A stretch of 64,000 nt of DNA from JAGXRK01 sp963804005 (GCA_963804005.1 CAWDOP010000010.1:1-64000); one strand, 5' to 3'; shown: positions 9,109-17,509, counted from the stretch's first letter. Made by a program: numbers and translations. The notes: generated from the letters alone by a model not told the origin.

Positions 9109-9136
9109 GTAACCCACGATTTAAGTCGTGGGCTAC
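9109..9136. repeat. Palindrome GTAaCCCACGA/TCGTGGGcTAC
   Basis: Eleven-base arms with one mismatch and a TTTAAG loop. The core CCCACGA-TTTAAG-TCGTGGG is a compact palindrome lying directly next to the 9077 hairpin, so the two may form one bipartite element. Confidence 0.5.
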
Positions 9137-9184
9137 TAATGCTTAATATTCTAACCGTTTCTCCAATAGCAATTTATAAACCAA

Positions 9185-11189
9185 TTAAAAAAGTTTAATC
9201 TTAGACTGTGGTCTCGGTTCTGGTACCGGTACTGGTACAAAGTAAGGACTATATACTATCAAATCAGTGCTATGAATTAATTCCAAAACCTGGATTGCAT
9301 CATCAACAGCATTTGCAAAACCTGAAATATTTGTATTTGTCCGTTAGCATAATCAATTAATCTTTCTGGAGCTGTCCAGTCTACAGCGTCATACAAAGAA
9401 TTTATTTCTTCTGTACAAGTTTGTTCCTCTTCATTAAGTGTTCTAATCCTTACATATTTATTTGCATAAGGTATCAGTTCTGCTATATGCAAAATTTGCT
9501 CCATTTACGCCATAGTTATAGTAACTTCTGCCTTTTGGATCAGGTCCAAATTCATTATCTAAATTTGACCAATCAATAATCCAATTATTCAAATATGCAA
9601 TCTCATCTACCATAATGTTCCCGGTTTTATCGCCACCAGCGGCTAAAGCACCAAAGGCTAAATTTAGGATAGCACACTTGATCTCAATATCTTCATCATC
9701 TGGTTTAGTAAAATGTGATTTTAAAATACTAAGTTTTCCTCCAAATCCACGATTCATTAATTCTTGATATATTGCCATATTCTCAACAGGTGAGTCAATT
9801 GTCTTGTCATCGTATTCTTCGTTCCCGTCAATCTCATCATAATTTACCAACCAATCTTCTGCACCAATTATAGCAACCAAACGTCCTGATGCATCAGTTG
9901 TAATCTTTGTTATACCTGTTTGTGTGAGCCCGACGATAGCTTCATCAAGAGCTGCGTCAAGAACAGACTGGGGTGCTCGTACCAAACTCAATCGTCCAAA
10001 ATCTGCTTCCTTCACAAAAAAACCATCCTCAGGTATTACATCTCCCAACAACTCATCTAATTCAAATGTTGGATAGTCGTCAAGAATGTTACCGTCACCG
10101 TCTATGTCTTTGTAGTCTGTGTTTCCTGAGTTTTCAATAACAGGAAGTTCTGAGAGCAAATCAAATTTTATTGGGTAAGGAAAATATTCAAGATCGTGTT
10201 CGCCAGTAATTTCTAGGTAGTCTGGAATTCCATCCACATCTCTAAGGCAAACGATTAAATCACCATAATCCTTAGTACCACCCATAATTCTAGGATCTAC
10301 CACTATATCTATATAAGTAAGATTGTTAGCCCCATCAACAGTAGCCTCAGCGACTTGAGATATTGGTTCCCGTCCAATAATTGCAGTACTTAGATTAACT
10401 TCTGATTCTTCTAAGTAAAAGGTTAAGCGGTAGTTACCTTCGTTCTCGGGTTTCCAACCTTCTGATGCAGTAGCATATATTAACTTACCGCCAACATTCA
10501 GTTCAACTCCAAAAACAACAGACTCGGGATCTCCGGCATTATCCCATTTTCCGTCAGTGACATTCCAGGTTGTTGGTGTAATCTGTTCAGTATTTTCTTC
10601 ATCCCAATTCCATGGCTGGATAGCAAGTCTTGCTGTTTCAGAAGCTATTGTAGCCAAAGTAACTTTCGTAAGTTACCTTATTTGTTCCCTGAACTTCATC
10701 CTTACTGTTAGGATAAGAAAGTACAGCCATTGTATAACCAATCATTGTAGTAGTAAGCTCTTTATAAAGAGTAACTTCTAATCTAAATGATGTACCAATT
10801 CTGGGATTAAAGGATTCGATATTATCGCCCCAGTCAACAACATCAACATATTCTGTTCCTTCGACGTATGCAAAATCTGCCTGCCAGATATTTGTACTTA
10901 CTTTTTGGGCATACCAGTCGTAACCCACTAAAGCAGCTAATTCGTCAGTAGTTAAACCCAGATACGGACCCGTATATGGTAAACCCCACAATGTTGCATC
11001 TATTGGAGTTAGAGTATACTCATCTGCAAGACGTGCCGGGAAAGAAAGATTGTTTCCCACAGGTACTTTTTTATTTAAAGAAGCCAAATCCTGAGCGTTT
11101 GGCTCAACGAATTGTTCACTGCATTGAACGAATAATATTGCAATAATGGGAATGAAAAGAAAAGCAGAGAGAGTGAAAAGTTTTTTCAT
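9185..11189 (-). pseudogene. Secreted lipoprotein, tandem copy 1 (long form), three frameshifts
   Basis: Start at 11189 with GGAGG 8 bases upstream. MKKLFTLSAFLFIPIIAILF is followed by QCSEQFVEPN, so Cys23 is the likely lipidation site. The protein continues to ...AVLSYPNSKDEVQGTNKVTYESY, then shifts frame near 10645 to LATIASETARLAIQPW. It shifts again near 9490 (ANFAY to AELIPYANKYVRI) and near 9330 (ANGQIQ to ISGFANAVDDAIQVL), ending with VPVPVPEPRPQSKIKLF. Joined, it is about 665 residues of beta-rich sequence with an Asp-rich loop of dockerin/EF-hand look (DIDGDGNILDD). I do not recognise the family. The first 300 residues are shared with copies 2 and 3; the last 365 are unique. Surface-anchored role inferred from the signal only. 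Confidence 0.6.
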
Positions 11190-11393
11190 AGCGAACCTCC
11201 AAAAAATGTATGTATATGAAATTAAGCATAACAGCCATTGTTGACTATGTTAAGAATTAATTCAAGCAAGTTTTATACCATAAACTAATACGGATTTTTT
11301 GAAAAAAAATAAATTGTTTTTTGTGTCCTGTCTCAAAAGAAGGCTTCTAATAATAAAATTTTGATACTTGAGACAGATAGAAAAACTTACGCT
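11190..11393 (-). promoter_or_regulatory. Leader/promoter unit of copy 1, with CTGTCTCAA inverted repeat
   Basis: A 204-base stretch upstream of copy 1, clearly homologous to the equally long stretches at 12533-12736 and 13822-14025. It holds the perfect inverted repeat CTGTCTCAA (11328-11336)/TTGAGACAG (11368-11376), a possible operator. Conservation of a non-coding leader in all three copies suggests a shared promoter and regulator; no promoter was mapped. Confidence 0.55.
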
Positions 11394-11400
11394 AAACAGT

Positions 11401-11467
11401 CAGGGCGATTCGCTGAATCGCCCTGGTTGTTATTGCTTCTTATTTTGGGCGACCCGATGGGTCGCCC
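11401..11467. repeat. Two-part REP element (BIME-like), copy A
   Basis: First palindrome CAGGGCGATTC-GCT-GAATCGCCCTG (11401-11425), a 21-base spacer GTTGTTATTGCTTCTTATTT plus T, then GGGCGACCC-GAT-GGGTCGCCC (11447-11467). The same order and spacing recurs at 14155-14220 and 14884-14945. Located between the leader of copy 1 and the end of copy 2. Confidence 0.8.
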
Positions 11468-11555
11468 GGATAAATTATGACTTTTAATAAATCATAAATT
11501 TTAGTTGAGGCAAACAAACCTCTTTAAGTAAAAAATAATTTTAAAATTATTTCAA

Positions 11556-12532
11556 TTACTTTTTGCCGCTACTTCTGTTACAACTACGTATCAACATCTA
11601 CGTAACGATAAGATTGTAAGTCTTCATCAACATCATCAGGTTCTGCAACTAATGATCTGCTGGTCCAGCGGTCAGCAATGTCTGCATCAAACTTAGGTTA
11701 ACTTCTGAGTCTCTGGTAAGTAAAAGGTTATGCGGTATTTACCTTCTGTAAGGGTGTCCAACCTGCTTGTGCAGCACCATATATTAACTTACCGGCAACA
11801 TTTAGTTCAACTCCAAATGCAAGATGTATTAGTTTCGGGATTTGGCACCATCCCATTTTCCGTCAATGACATTCCAGGTTGTTGGTGCATCAGTATCACT
11901 GTCATCCATTTTTGAATTACAAGTTTTGCTTTGTCGAAGCTATTGTAGCCAAATATACTTGTCGTATAGTCTACATCTCATTCGTTCCCTGAATTTCAAT
12001 CAGGACTGCTAGGATTCGCAAGTAAAGTCCATTGTATAACCGTCATTGGAGCATGAAGAAATATCTTCGTAAAGAGTAACTTCTAATCTGAATGGGTAAT
12101 CTTTAATCTCGGGATAAAAGATTCTATATTATCACCCCAGTCAATATAAGAAACAGCTACTATCTGTTGTCTTCAGACAACGTTATAAATTCGCCTGCCA
12201 AATATTTCCTTCTACTTTTTGGGCATACCAGATCGTAAGCTCATCTTGTTCTATCAGTTAAATAGATCTCATACTGGATCGTACTTTACCTCAAACCGTA
12301 TGGCGGATACTGCAGTTAGACTATAACCATCTGCAAGAAATGCCGGAAAGGAAAGATTGTTAGTTAATTCAGTTCCACCTCCGCCTCCAACACCATTTCC
12401 ATTTTCATTAGGCTTTGTTTTATCTAAAAAAGAAGCCGTTTCCTGATCGTTGGGCTCAACGAATTGTTCACTGCATTGTAAAAACAAAATTGCAATGAGA
12501 GGAATGAAAAGAAGAAAAAAGAATTTTTTCAT
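11556..12532 (-). pseudogene. Secreted lipoprotein, tandem copy 2, heavily frameshifted
   Basis: Start at 12532 (MKKFFFLLFIPLIAILFLQC, lipobox Cys20) with GGAGG upstream. The first frame runs through a Gly-rich insert (NGNGVGGGGGTEL) to about 12269. Homology to copies 1 and 3 then continues in scattered frames: NLSFPA-like, WYAQK-like, a DNIESFN-like block near 12120-12150 and YLATIAS near 11950. Expected phrases such as WKPQTAG and ELNVGGKLIYG appear damaged. A TAG (minus strand, 11970-11972) sits just before YLAT. It ends around 11556 with AAK-like residues, as copy 3 does. About ten indels are needed to repair it, so this copy is the most decayed of the three. Confidence 0.6.
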
Positions 12533-12736
12533 AGCGAACCTCCGAATATGAATGAAATAGATAATTAAGCACAACAGTCATTTTTGACTATATGTAGTGT
12601 TCTTGCTACACAACATTCATACCATAAAGCAATATGGGTTTTTTCAAAAGAGATTAAACCTTTTTATTTGTCCTTTCTCAAAAGAAGGCGTTCATAATAA
12701 GATTTTTATACTTGAGACAGATAGAAAAACTTACGC
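12533..12736 (-). promoter_or_regulatory. Leader/promoter unit of copy 2
   Basis: 204 bases homologous to the leaders of copies 1 and 3. The inverted repeat is imperfect here: CTTTCTCAA (12673-12681) against TTGAGACAG (12712-12720), one substitution in the left arm and one base less between the arms. The same copy is also the most damaged in its coding part. Confidence 0.5.
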
Positions 12737-12775
12737 TAGTTAGGTTGTGTTTAGTTGGAAGGGTAATTAATAATT

Positions 12776-12831
12776 GGGCGAACCAAGCGGTTCGCCCTTA
12801 CATTTTTTGGGCGACCCCTAATGGGCCGCCC
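12776..12831. repeat. Pair of REP palindromes between copies 2 and 3
   Basis: GGGCGAACC-AAGC-GGTTCGCCC (12776-12797) followed by the imperfect GGGCGACCC-CTAAT-GGGCCGCCC (12809-12831). A variant arrangement of the two-part element: both palindromes are of the GGGCGA type and the spacer is shorter. Confidence 0.75.
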
Positions 12832-12897
12832 GTATAAATTATAGTTTAGGAAAACAACATCTTTTAAGTAAAGAATAATTTAAAATTATTTCAATTA

Positions 12898-13821
12898 CTA
12901 TTTGCCACCACCAGTAGTTCTAGGATCTACCACTATATCTATATAGCTAAGATTGTTAGTCTGCATCAACCTCAGCGAAAGCAACTTGAGATGCTGGTAC
13001 ATAATCAATTCTTGTAGTACTACCTATAAAAATTTCTGAGGTTGTTGGTAAGTAAAAAGTTAAGCGGTATTTACCAGCTGTCTGAGGTTTCCAACCACCC
13101 GATGCAGCACCATATATTAACTTACCGCCAACATTAAGTTCAACAGCAAAAACAACATTCTCAGTAGATACAGCACCATCCCAGGAAGTACCATTCCACA
13201 CTAAAGTTGATGGATCTGCATCATAATGCTGAATTACAAGTTTTGCCTGGTTTGAAACCATTGTAGCCAAATAGCTGTCGTAATTGTATCAGTATCTGTT
13301 CCCTGAGTTTCACTAGGACTGTTTGGGAAAGCAAGTACGGCCATTTTATAACCAGTCATTGGATCAAGGAGCTCTTTGTAAAGAGTTACTTCTAATCTGA
13401 ATGCAGTATTAACTCTAGGATTAAAAGACTCTATATTATCACTCCAGTCAACAATAGAAACTTCCTCAGCTGCGCTCAATTCAGTATACTGAGCCTGCCA
13501 TACATTTCCATCTACTTTTTGAGCATACCAGGGACCATTAGCTTCTAACCAATCTATTTCTTCAGCTGTTAATTCCTCATACGCACCTGTATATGGTACA
13601 GTGAACGATGGTGCAGATATTGGAGTTATAGGAAAATCATCTCCAACAAGTGCCGGGAATGAAAGATTGTTTCCTATAGATTCTTCTCCTGGGCCCCCTT
13701 TATTTAATGAAAGAACCATTTCCTGATCAGATGGTTCTATTACTGGCTCATTGCATTGAACAAATAATATCGCAATGAGCGGAATGAAAAGAAGAGTAAA
13801 GAGAGCAGAGAATTTTTTCAT
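12898..13821 (-). pseudogene. Secreted lipoprotein, tandem copy 3, two frameshifts
   Basis: Start at 13821 with GGAGG upstream. The signal peptide MKKFSALFTLLFIPLIAILF is followed by VQCNEP, a lipobox with Cys23. The first frame carries NNLSFPALVGDDF, PWYAQKVDGNVWQA, VDWSDNIESFNPRVNTAFRL and YKMAVLAFPNSPSETQGT. It shifts near 13265 to YLATMVSNQAKLVIQHYDAD and ELNVGGKLIYGAASGGWKPQ, then again near 12960 to NNLSYIDIVVDPRTTGGGK and a TAG at 12898. Repaired length about 307 residues. It is the best preserved short copy and ends exactly where copy 1 goes on into its extra C-terminal half. No enzymatic motif seen; probably a surface or periplasmic beta-rich protein. Confidence 0.6.
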
Positions 13822-14025
13822 AGAGGACCTCCAAAAATGAATGAAATTATGATTAAGCATAACAGCCATTATTGACTGTATAGAGGTTTAATACTAAACA
13901 AAATTTATACCATAAACTAATATGGGTTTTTCGAAAAAAAATAAACTGTTTTATTTGCCCTGTCTCAAAAAGAGGCTTCTAATAATAAAATTTTAATACT
14001 TGAGACAGATAAAAAAACTTACGCT
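13822..14025 (-). promoter_or_regulatory. Leader/promoter unit of copy 3
   Basis: 204 bases homologous to the other two leaders. Perfect inverted repeat CTGTCTCAA (13960-13968)/TTGAGACAG (14000-14008), the arms spaced as in copy 1. The rest is AT-rich with runs of A that could be a UP-type promoter region. Confidence 0.55.
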
Positions 14026-14066
14026 AGTTGTGTGGTTTGCTTTTGTCGAATGGCCAATTATAATTT

Positions 14067-14088
14067 GGGCGACCCTGATGGGTCGCCC
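14067..14088. repeat. Single REP palindrome
   Basis: GGGCGACCC-TGAT-GGGTCGCCC. A decayed relative (GGGGCAACTAGCTGGTCGCC) lies at 14115-14134. Confidence 0.75.
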
Positions 14089-14154
14089 GTACCTTTATAA
14101 AAATATTATTTTTTGGGGCAACTAGCTGGTCGCCTAAACATTTATATTTTGTAG

Positions 14155-14220
14155 GGGCGATTCGTTGAATCGCCCTGGTTGTTATTGTTTCTTATTTGGG
14201 GCGACCCAGCGGGTCGCCCC
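14155..14220. repeat. Two-part REP element (BIME-like), copy B, at the 3' end of the RAYT gene
   Basis: GGGCGATTC-GTT-GAATCGCCC (14155-14175), a 22-base spacer with TGGTTGTTATTGTTTCTTA, then GGGGCGACCC-AGC-GGGTCGCCCC (14198-14220). It lies 22 bases beyond the stop codon of the transposase gene, the usual position for REP units mobilised by a RAYT. Confidence 0.85.
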
Positions 14221-14242
14221 CACTGACAGGTCGCTCGTAGGT

Positions 14243-14752
14243 TTAATAATAATCGTCAAACTCCCATTTTAATGGATTCAATTCAATATATTTACTTATG
14301 TTGAACAGATCCTTTTCATTTCGAATAATATGTTCATAATAATTTCGCTGCCATTGAAAATTTTCTAAACCGGAAGCTCTTATTCTTTTTGTAACAACTG
14401 ATTTGAATTGCCCGATTATTGATCCAAGTGAATTTGCTTTTAATTCTGCTTTTGTCCTTGCGACCCGATGTGTAGCCCCTGCCGTTGATTCAATTATTAT
14501 TATACCGTGAAAATGATTCGGCATAATCACATAATAATCCAAATCAATATTCCCTCTTAACTGTTTTGTTTTTAACCATTCTTCCTCTACAATTTGTCCA
14601 AATTTATTCAGAATCATTTTACCATTTTTAATTTCACCAAAACAGTGTTGCTTATCTTTTGTGCAAATCGTTATGTAATACCAATTTTGATTTGTATAAT
14701 CATATTCCTTTATCCGGATTGATTTTCTATGATGCAATTTTGGATTATACAT
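14243..14752 (-). CDS. REP-associated tyrosine transposase (RAYT, IS200/Y1 family)
   Basis: A 169-residue Y1/HUH transposase domain protein. The HUH pair is in YYVIMPNHFHGIIII (about residues 75-90), and the catalytic Tyr is expected in NYYEHIIRNEKDLF (about 137-150); both are intact. Such single-copy enzymes bind and move REP palindromes rather than whole insertion sequences, and this one is bordered on both sides by two-part REPs (14155 and 14787/14884). The middle of the protein reads GATHRVARTKAELK, encoded by DNA that is itself a REP half (14459-14483), so a palindrome seems to have become part of the coding sequence. The frame is complete and the gene may be active. Confidence 0.9.
   Translation of the reverse strand: MYNPKLHHRKSIRIKEYDYTNQNWYYITICTKDKQHCFGEIKNGKMILNKFGQIVEEEWLKTKQLRGNIDLDYYVIMPNHFHGIIIIESTAGATHRVARTKAELKANSLGSIIGQFKSVVTKRIRASGLENFQWQRNYYEHIIRNEKDLFNISKYIELNPLKWEFDDYY
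14459..14483. repeat. REP-like sequence inside the RAYT coding region
   Basis: The plus strand here contains GCGACCCGATG followed by TGTAGCCCCTGC, differing from the free REPs (GCGACCCGATGGGTCGCCCCTAC type) by only a few bases. In the protein it yields GATHRVA, between the HUH motif and the Tyr helix. Confidence 0.6.
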
Positions 14753-14786
14753 TTTACTCTCGGCTATTTATACTGTTATTTCTTTT

Positions 14787-14807
14787 GGGCGACCCAGCAG
14801 TTCGCCC
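14787..14807. repeat. Single REP palindrome upstream of the RAYT gene
   Basis: GGGCGACCC-AGC-AGTTCGCCC, one to two mismatches from perfect. It lies 35 bases before the RAYT start codon. Confidence 0.7.
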
Positions 14808-14883
14808 CTACAATTATATAAATTTATTTTTAATAATATTTTTTATAAAACCATACTCCAAAAATAATTATTTTTCATTGTAG

Positions 14884-14945
14884 GGGCGATTCGTTGAATC
14901 GCCCTGGTTATTGTATCTTATTTTGGGCGACCCATCGGGTCGCCC
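14884..14945. repeat. Two-part REP element (BIME-like), copy C
   Basis: GGGCGATTC-GTT-GAATCGCCC (14884-14904), a 20-base spacer containing TGGTTATTGTATC, then GGGCGACCC-ATC-GGGTCGCCC (14925-14945). It is flanked by TAG and CTACTAG, so the element as a whole has nearly palindromic edges (GTAGG.../...CCTAC). Confidence 0.85.
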
Positions 14946-15079
14946 CTACTAGTCTTTATGGATTAAAGATGAAATTATTTTTTAAGCGGCAACTACTTAA
15001 GAAGATAAAGTAATTTAAAGATTATTAAAATCAATTTAAGTTGTGCGCTTAGGGCTTATTTGAAGATGTAAGATTTTAA

Positions 15080-15418
15080 TTACGGTTCAATATGATCAAC
15101 ACCGTAAAGTACATATTTAAGAATTGTCCCATTGAATCCGGCTATGAAACCTGTGGCTTCATCAAAAAATTTGATACTTGAGATATCAGAGGAACAACTC
15201 GAATATACTTTTACCCAGGAATCACCCCAATCAGTCGTATGTAGTAATAAACCATCGTCACCGGTCATCCAGCCCTCGCCATTTTCAAAAACAAAAATTG
15301 AATTTAGATTCTCTTTAATGTCCAGTTGAGAAAGCTCCCAGGTCTTACCACAATCTGATGTTCTGTAAAGAGAACCCGATTCTGAAGTAATAAAACCTCT
15401 TTCACCAATAAAAAACAT
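15080..15418 (-). pseudogene. Fragment of a YCF48/BNR-repeat protein
   Basis: A 112-residue open frame with repeated phrases of the BNR/YCF48 beta-propeller type: GSLYRTSDCGKTWEL, GLLLHTTDWGDSWVKV and GFIAGFNGTILKYV. Each has the S/T-x-D-x-G-x-T/S-W box. Whole proteins of this group have six or more blades and a signal peptide; here only two to three blades remain. Extending the frame upstream gives 15 more codons and then a stop (minus-strand TAG near 15466). I read it as the 3' end of a larger secreted propeller gene, cut next to the REP cluster. A functional short protein is less likely. Confidence 0.55.
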
Positions 15419-15616
15419 CTGATGTAAATTATAATTTGAACCGATATTTGTAACAGGTTTCTAATTGCATAACCGTAATTATTATAATAAATTTATTGTC
15501 AAAAATAAAATAATGTGCTTTTTAATTTACTTACTATCATATTGATGATAAACAGATAATATCCCTAAAAAGATTTCATAAAATTTAAAGCTTATTAAGC
15601 TATTTAATTATTTGTA

Positions 15617-17509
15617 ATGACGAAGAAGAAGAAAAAATCAAATCTTAAAGAATTGAAAAAAAAGGGTGAGGCCGAGCAAAAACAAACACTACCTTTACTA
15701 TTAATAATTATACTTGCAGGTTTTATCCTACGTTTAATTTACCTGATTGAGACAGAAAACTCACCTTTTATTACAAATCTGTATTCAGATTCAAAAATAT
15801 ATTTTGATTGGGCAAAAAATATTTCAACAAGCGGTAACTGGCTCGGTGATAAAATATTTTTTATGTCTCCTGGCTATCCTTATTTTCTTGCTGTTATATT
15901 TAGCTTCTTCGGCAACTCGATTACCCTGATAAGAATAATTCAGGTGATTATAAGCAGTTTAAATATTCTGGTTATTTTTTATATAGCCAGATATATGTTC
16001 ACACGGAATACAGCTTTCCTTGCCGCCACAATTTCAGCAATCTATTCAATCTTTATTTTTTACAGTGGTGCTATCCTATCTGAAACTTTACAAACATTTT
16101 CTGTTTCAATCCTTTTATTACTTCTTATTAAACCGGGTGATGATAATTACAAAAAATGGTTTCTTGTTGGAATCTTATTAGGTGTTTCTGCACTATTTCG
16201 TGCGAATATTCTTTTGTTCGGCATTTTCTTATTTCCTTATATTTTCCTTTCAAAGAAAATTTGTGCATCCATTAAATCAAGAATGAAATTAGTTTTAATA
16301 TTATATGCCGGAATATTGCTTGTCATACTTCCAGTAACACTTAGAAATTATGTCGTTGGTAATGATTTAGTATTACTTACATCTAACGGCGGAATCAATT
16401 TCTATCTTGGTAACAATGCTACCGCAACAGGTATTTATCAAACACCGGAAGGATTTGATTTTTTCAGAGATATGGCAGGAGAAAGTTATGCCAAAAAAAT
16501 GACGGGGAAAGAACTTTCTCCCTCGGAAACCTCTGCGTATTGGTATGGCAAAGGAACAAAGTTTATTGTAAAAGAACCATTGAATGCTTTAACATTAACT
16601 ATAAAGAAATTCTTCCTGTTTTTCGATAGCAGTGAAAATCCACAATCTTCAATAATGAATCCGGATTTTTTCAGAACAAATTACTCTGACATACTTAAGC
16701 TACCACTTCCTTCATTCTATTTTATATCAATTTTATCTATTCTAGGTTTTGTCCTTGCTTGGAAAGAAAGAAGAAATTATTCTATAATTAACTTATTGCT
16801 ACTGTCTTATATTGCCTCAGTGGTTATTTTCTTTATAGTAGGCAGATTTAGGGTTGCAATTACTCCTGTTCTCATAATTTATGCCGGTTATGCTATATCA
16901 AAGATTTATGAGGTATATAAAAATAAAAAGTTTAAAGAACTACTTGTTCCGGTAATAATAACAATAATCTTTCTAACTGCACAATATTTGATTTCTCCGA
17001 ATTATAATTTTTCCAATTACGAAGCCTATACGAATCTTGGACATAGTTATCTGGAAAAAGGCGAGTACAATCAGGCTATTCACAATCTGCGAAAATCCCT
17101 TGATCTAAAAAAGACAGAACTGGCATATGTACTGCTTGGTAACACTTATGCAGCAAGACAAAATTTTGATGCGGCTTTAATGGCATACCGAAATGCGCTA
17201 ACAATAAATCCGGATTATGCTCTTGGTTATTTCAATCTTGGATCATTTTATATTCAACAAAACAATTATAACGAGGGTGAAAAAAATATGCTTAGAACAA
17301 TAGAAAATGATCCTGCATTTGCTGAAGCCTATAGAAATCTGGCTGTTATATATTATATAAATCAAGATTATCCAAAGTCATTAAGTTACTTTGAAAAATA
17401 CTTAAAATATTTAAGCGATCCTGTTGTCAGAAATAAAGTTATGCAAGATATTCAGGAAATAAAAAAAAGAATTGATCAATCAAATAATGCACAAGAATGG
17501 ACAGATTAA
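15617..17509 (+). CDS. GT39/ArnT-like membrane glycosyltransferase with C-terminal TPRs
   Basis: A 630-residue protein. A Lys-rich start is followed by about ten hydrophobic segments (residues 24-460). The first periplasmic loop holds NLYSDSKIYFDWAKNI, with the acidic residue expected for GT-C enzymes of the PMT_2 (dolichyl-phosphate-mannose mannosyltransferase-like) group. Residues about 465-625 form TPR repeats: GHSYLEKGEYNQAIHNLRKS, GNTYAARQNFDAALMAYRN, GSFYIQQNNYNEGEKNM and AVIYYINQDYPKSLSYFEK. It probably transfers a sugar from a polyprenyl-phosphate donor onto a lipid or protein outside the membrane; acceptor unknown. The ATG has no obvious Shine-Dalgarno. It stands alone on the plus strand. 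Confidence 0.75.
   Translation: MTKKKKKSNLKELKKKGEAEQKQTLPLLLIIILAGFILRLIYLIETENSPFITNLYSDSKIYFDWAKNISTSGNWLGDKIFFMSPGYPYFLAVIFSFFGNSITLIRIIQVIISSLNILVIFYIARYMFTRNTAFLAATISAIYSIFIFYSGAILSETLQTFSVSILLLLLIKPGDDNYKKWFLVGILLGVSALFRANILLFGIFLFPYIFLSKKICASIKSRMKLVLILYAGILLVILPVTLRNYVVGNDLVLLTSNGGINFYLGNNATATGIYQTPEGFDFFRDMAGESYAKKMTGKELSPSETSAYWYGKGTKFIVKEPLNALTLTIKKFFLFFDSSENPQSSIMNPDFFRTNYSDILKLPLPSFYFISILSILGFVLAWKERRNYSIINLLLLSYIASVVIFFIVGRFRVAITPVLIIYAGYAISKIYEVYKNKKFKELLVPVIITIIFLTAQYLISPNYNFSNYEAYTNLGHSYLEKGEYNQAIHNLRKSLDLKKTELAYVLLGNTYAARQNFDAALMAYRNALTINPDYALGYFNLGSFYIQQNNYNEGEKNMLRTIENDPAFAEAYRNLAVIYYINQDYPKSLSYFEKYLKYLSDPVVRNKVMQDIQEIKKRIDQSNNAQEWTD

Larger units (their letters stand above)
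8380..9184. other. Gene-free stretch rich in hairpin repeats
   Basis: About 800 bases between the M3 peptidase and the first lipoprotein copy contain no convincing coding frame. They hold six inverted repeats listed separately (8647, 8718, 8748, 8988, 9077, 9109). GC content is locally above the flanks, and phrases such as CTCATCCCCAACCCCTTCTC and GTCATTCCCGTGAAGG have the look of dispersed intergenic repeats rather than genes. Confidence 0.6.

Noticed and set aside
8380..15080. CRISPR array among the many palindromes
   Set aside because: Repeats are not evenly spaced, spacers are not unique 30-40-base segments, and no cas gene is in the window.
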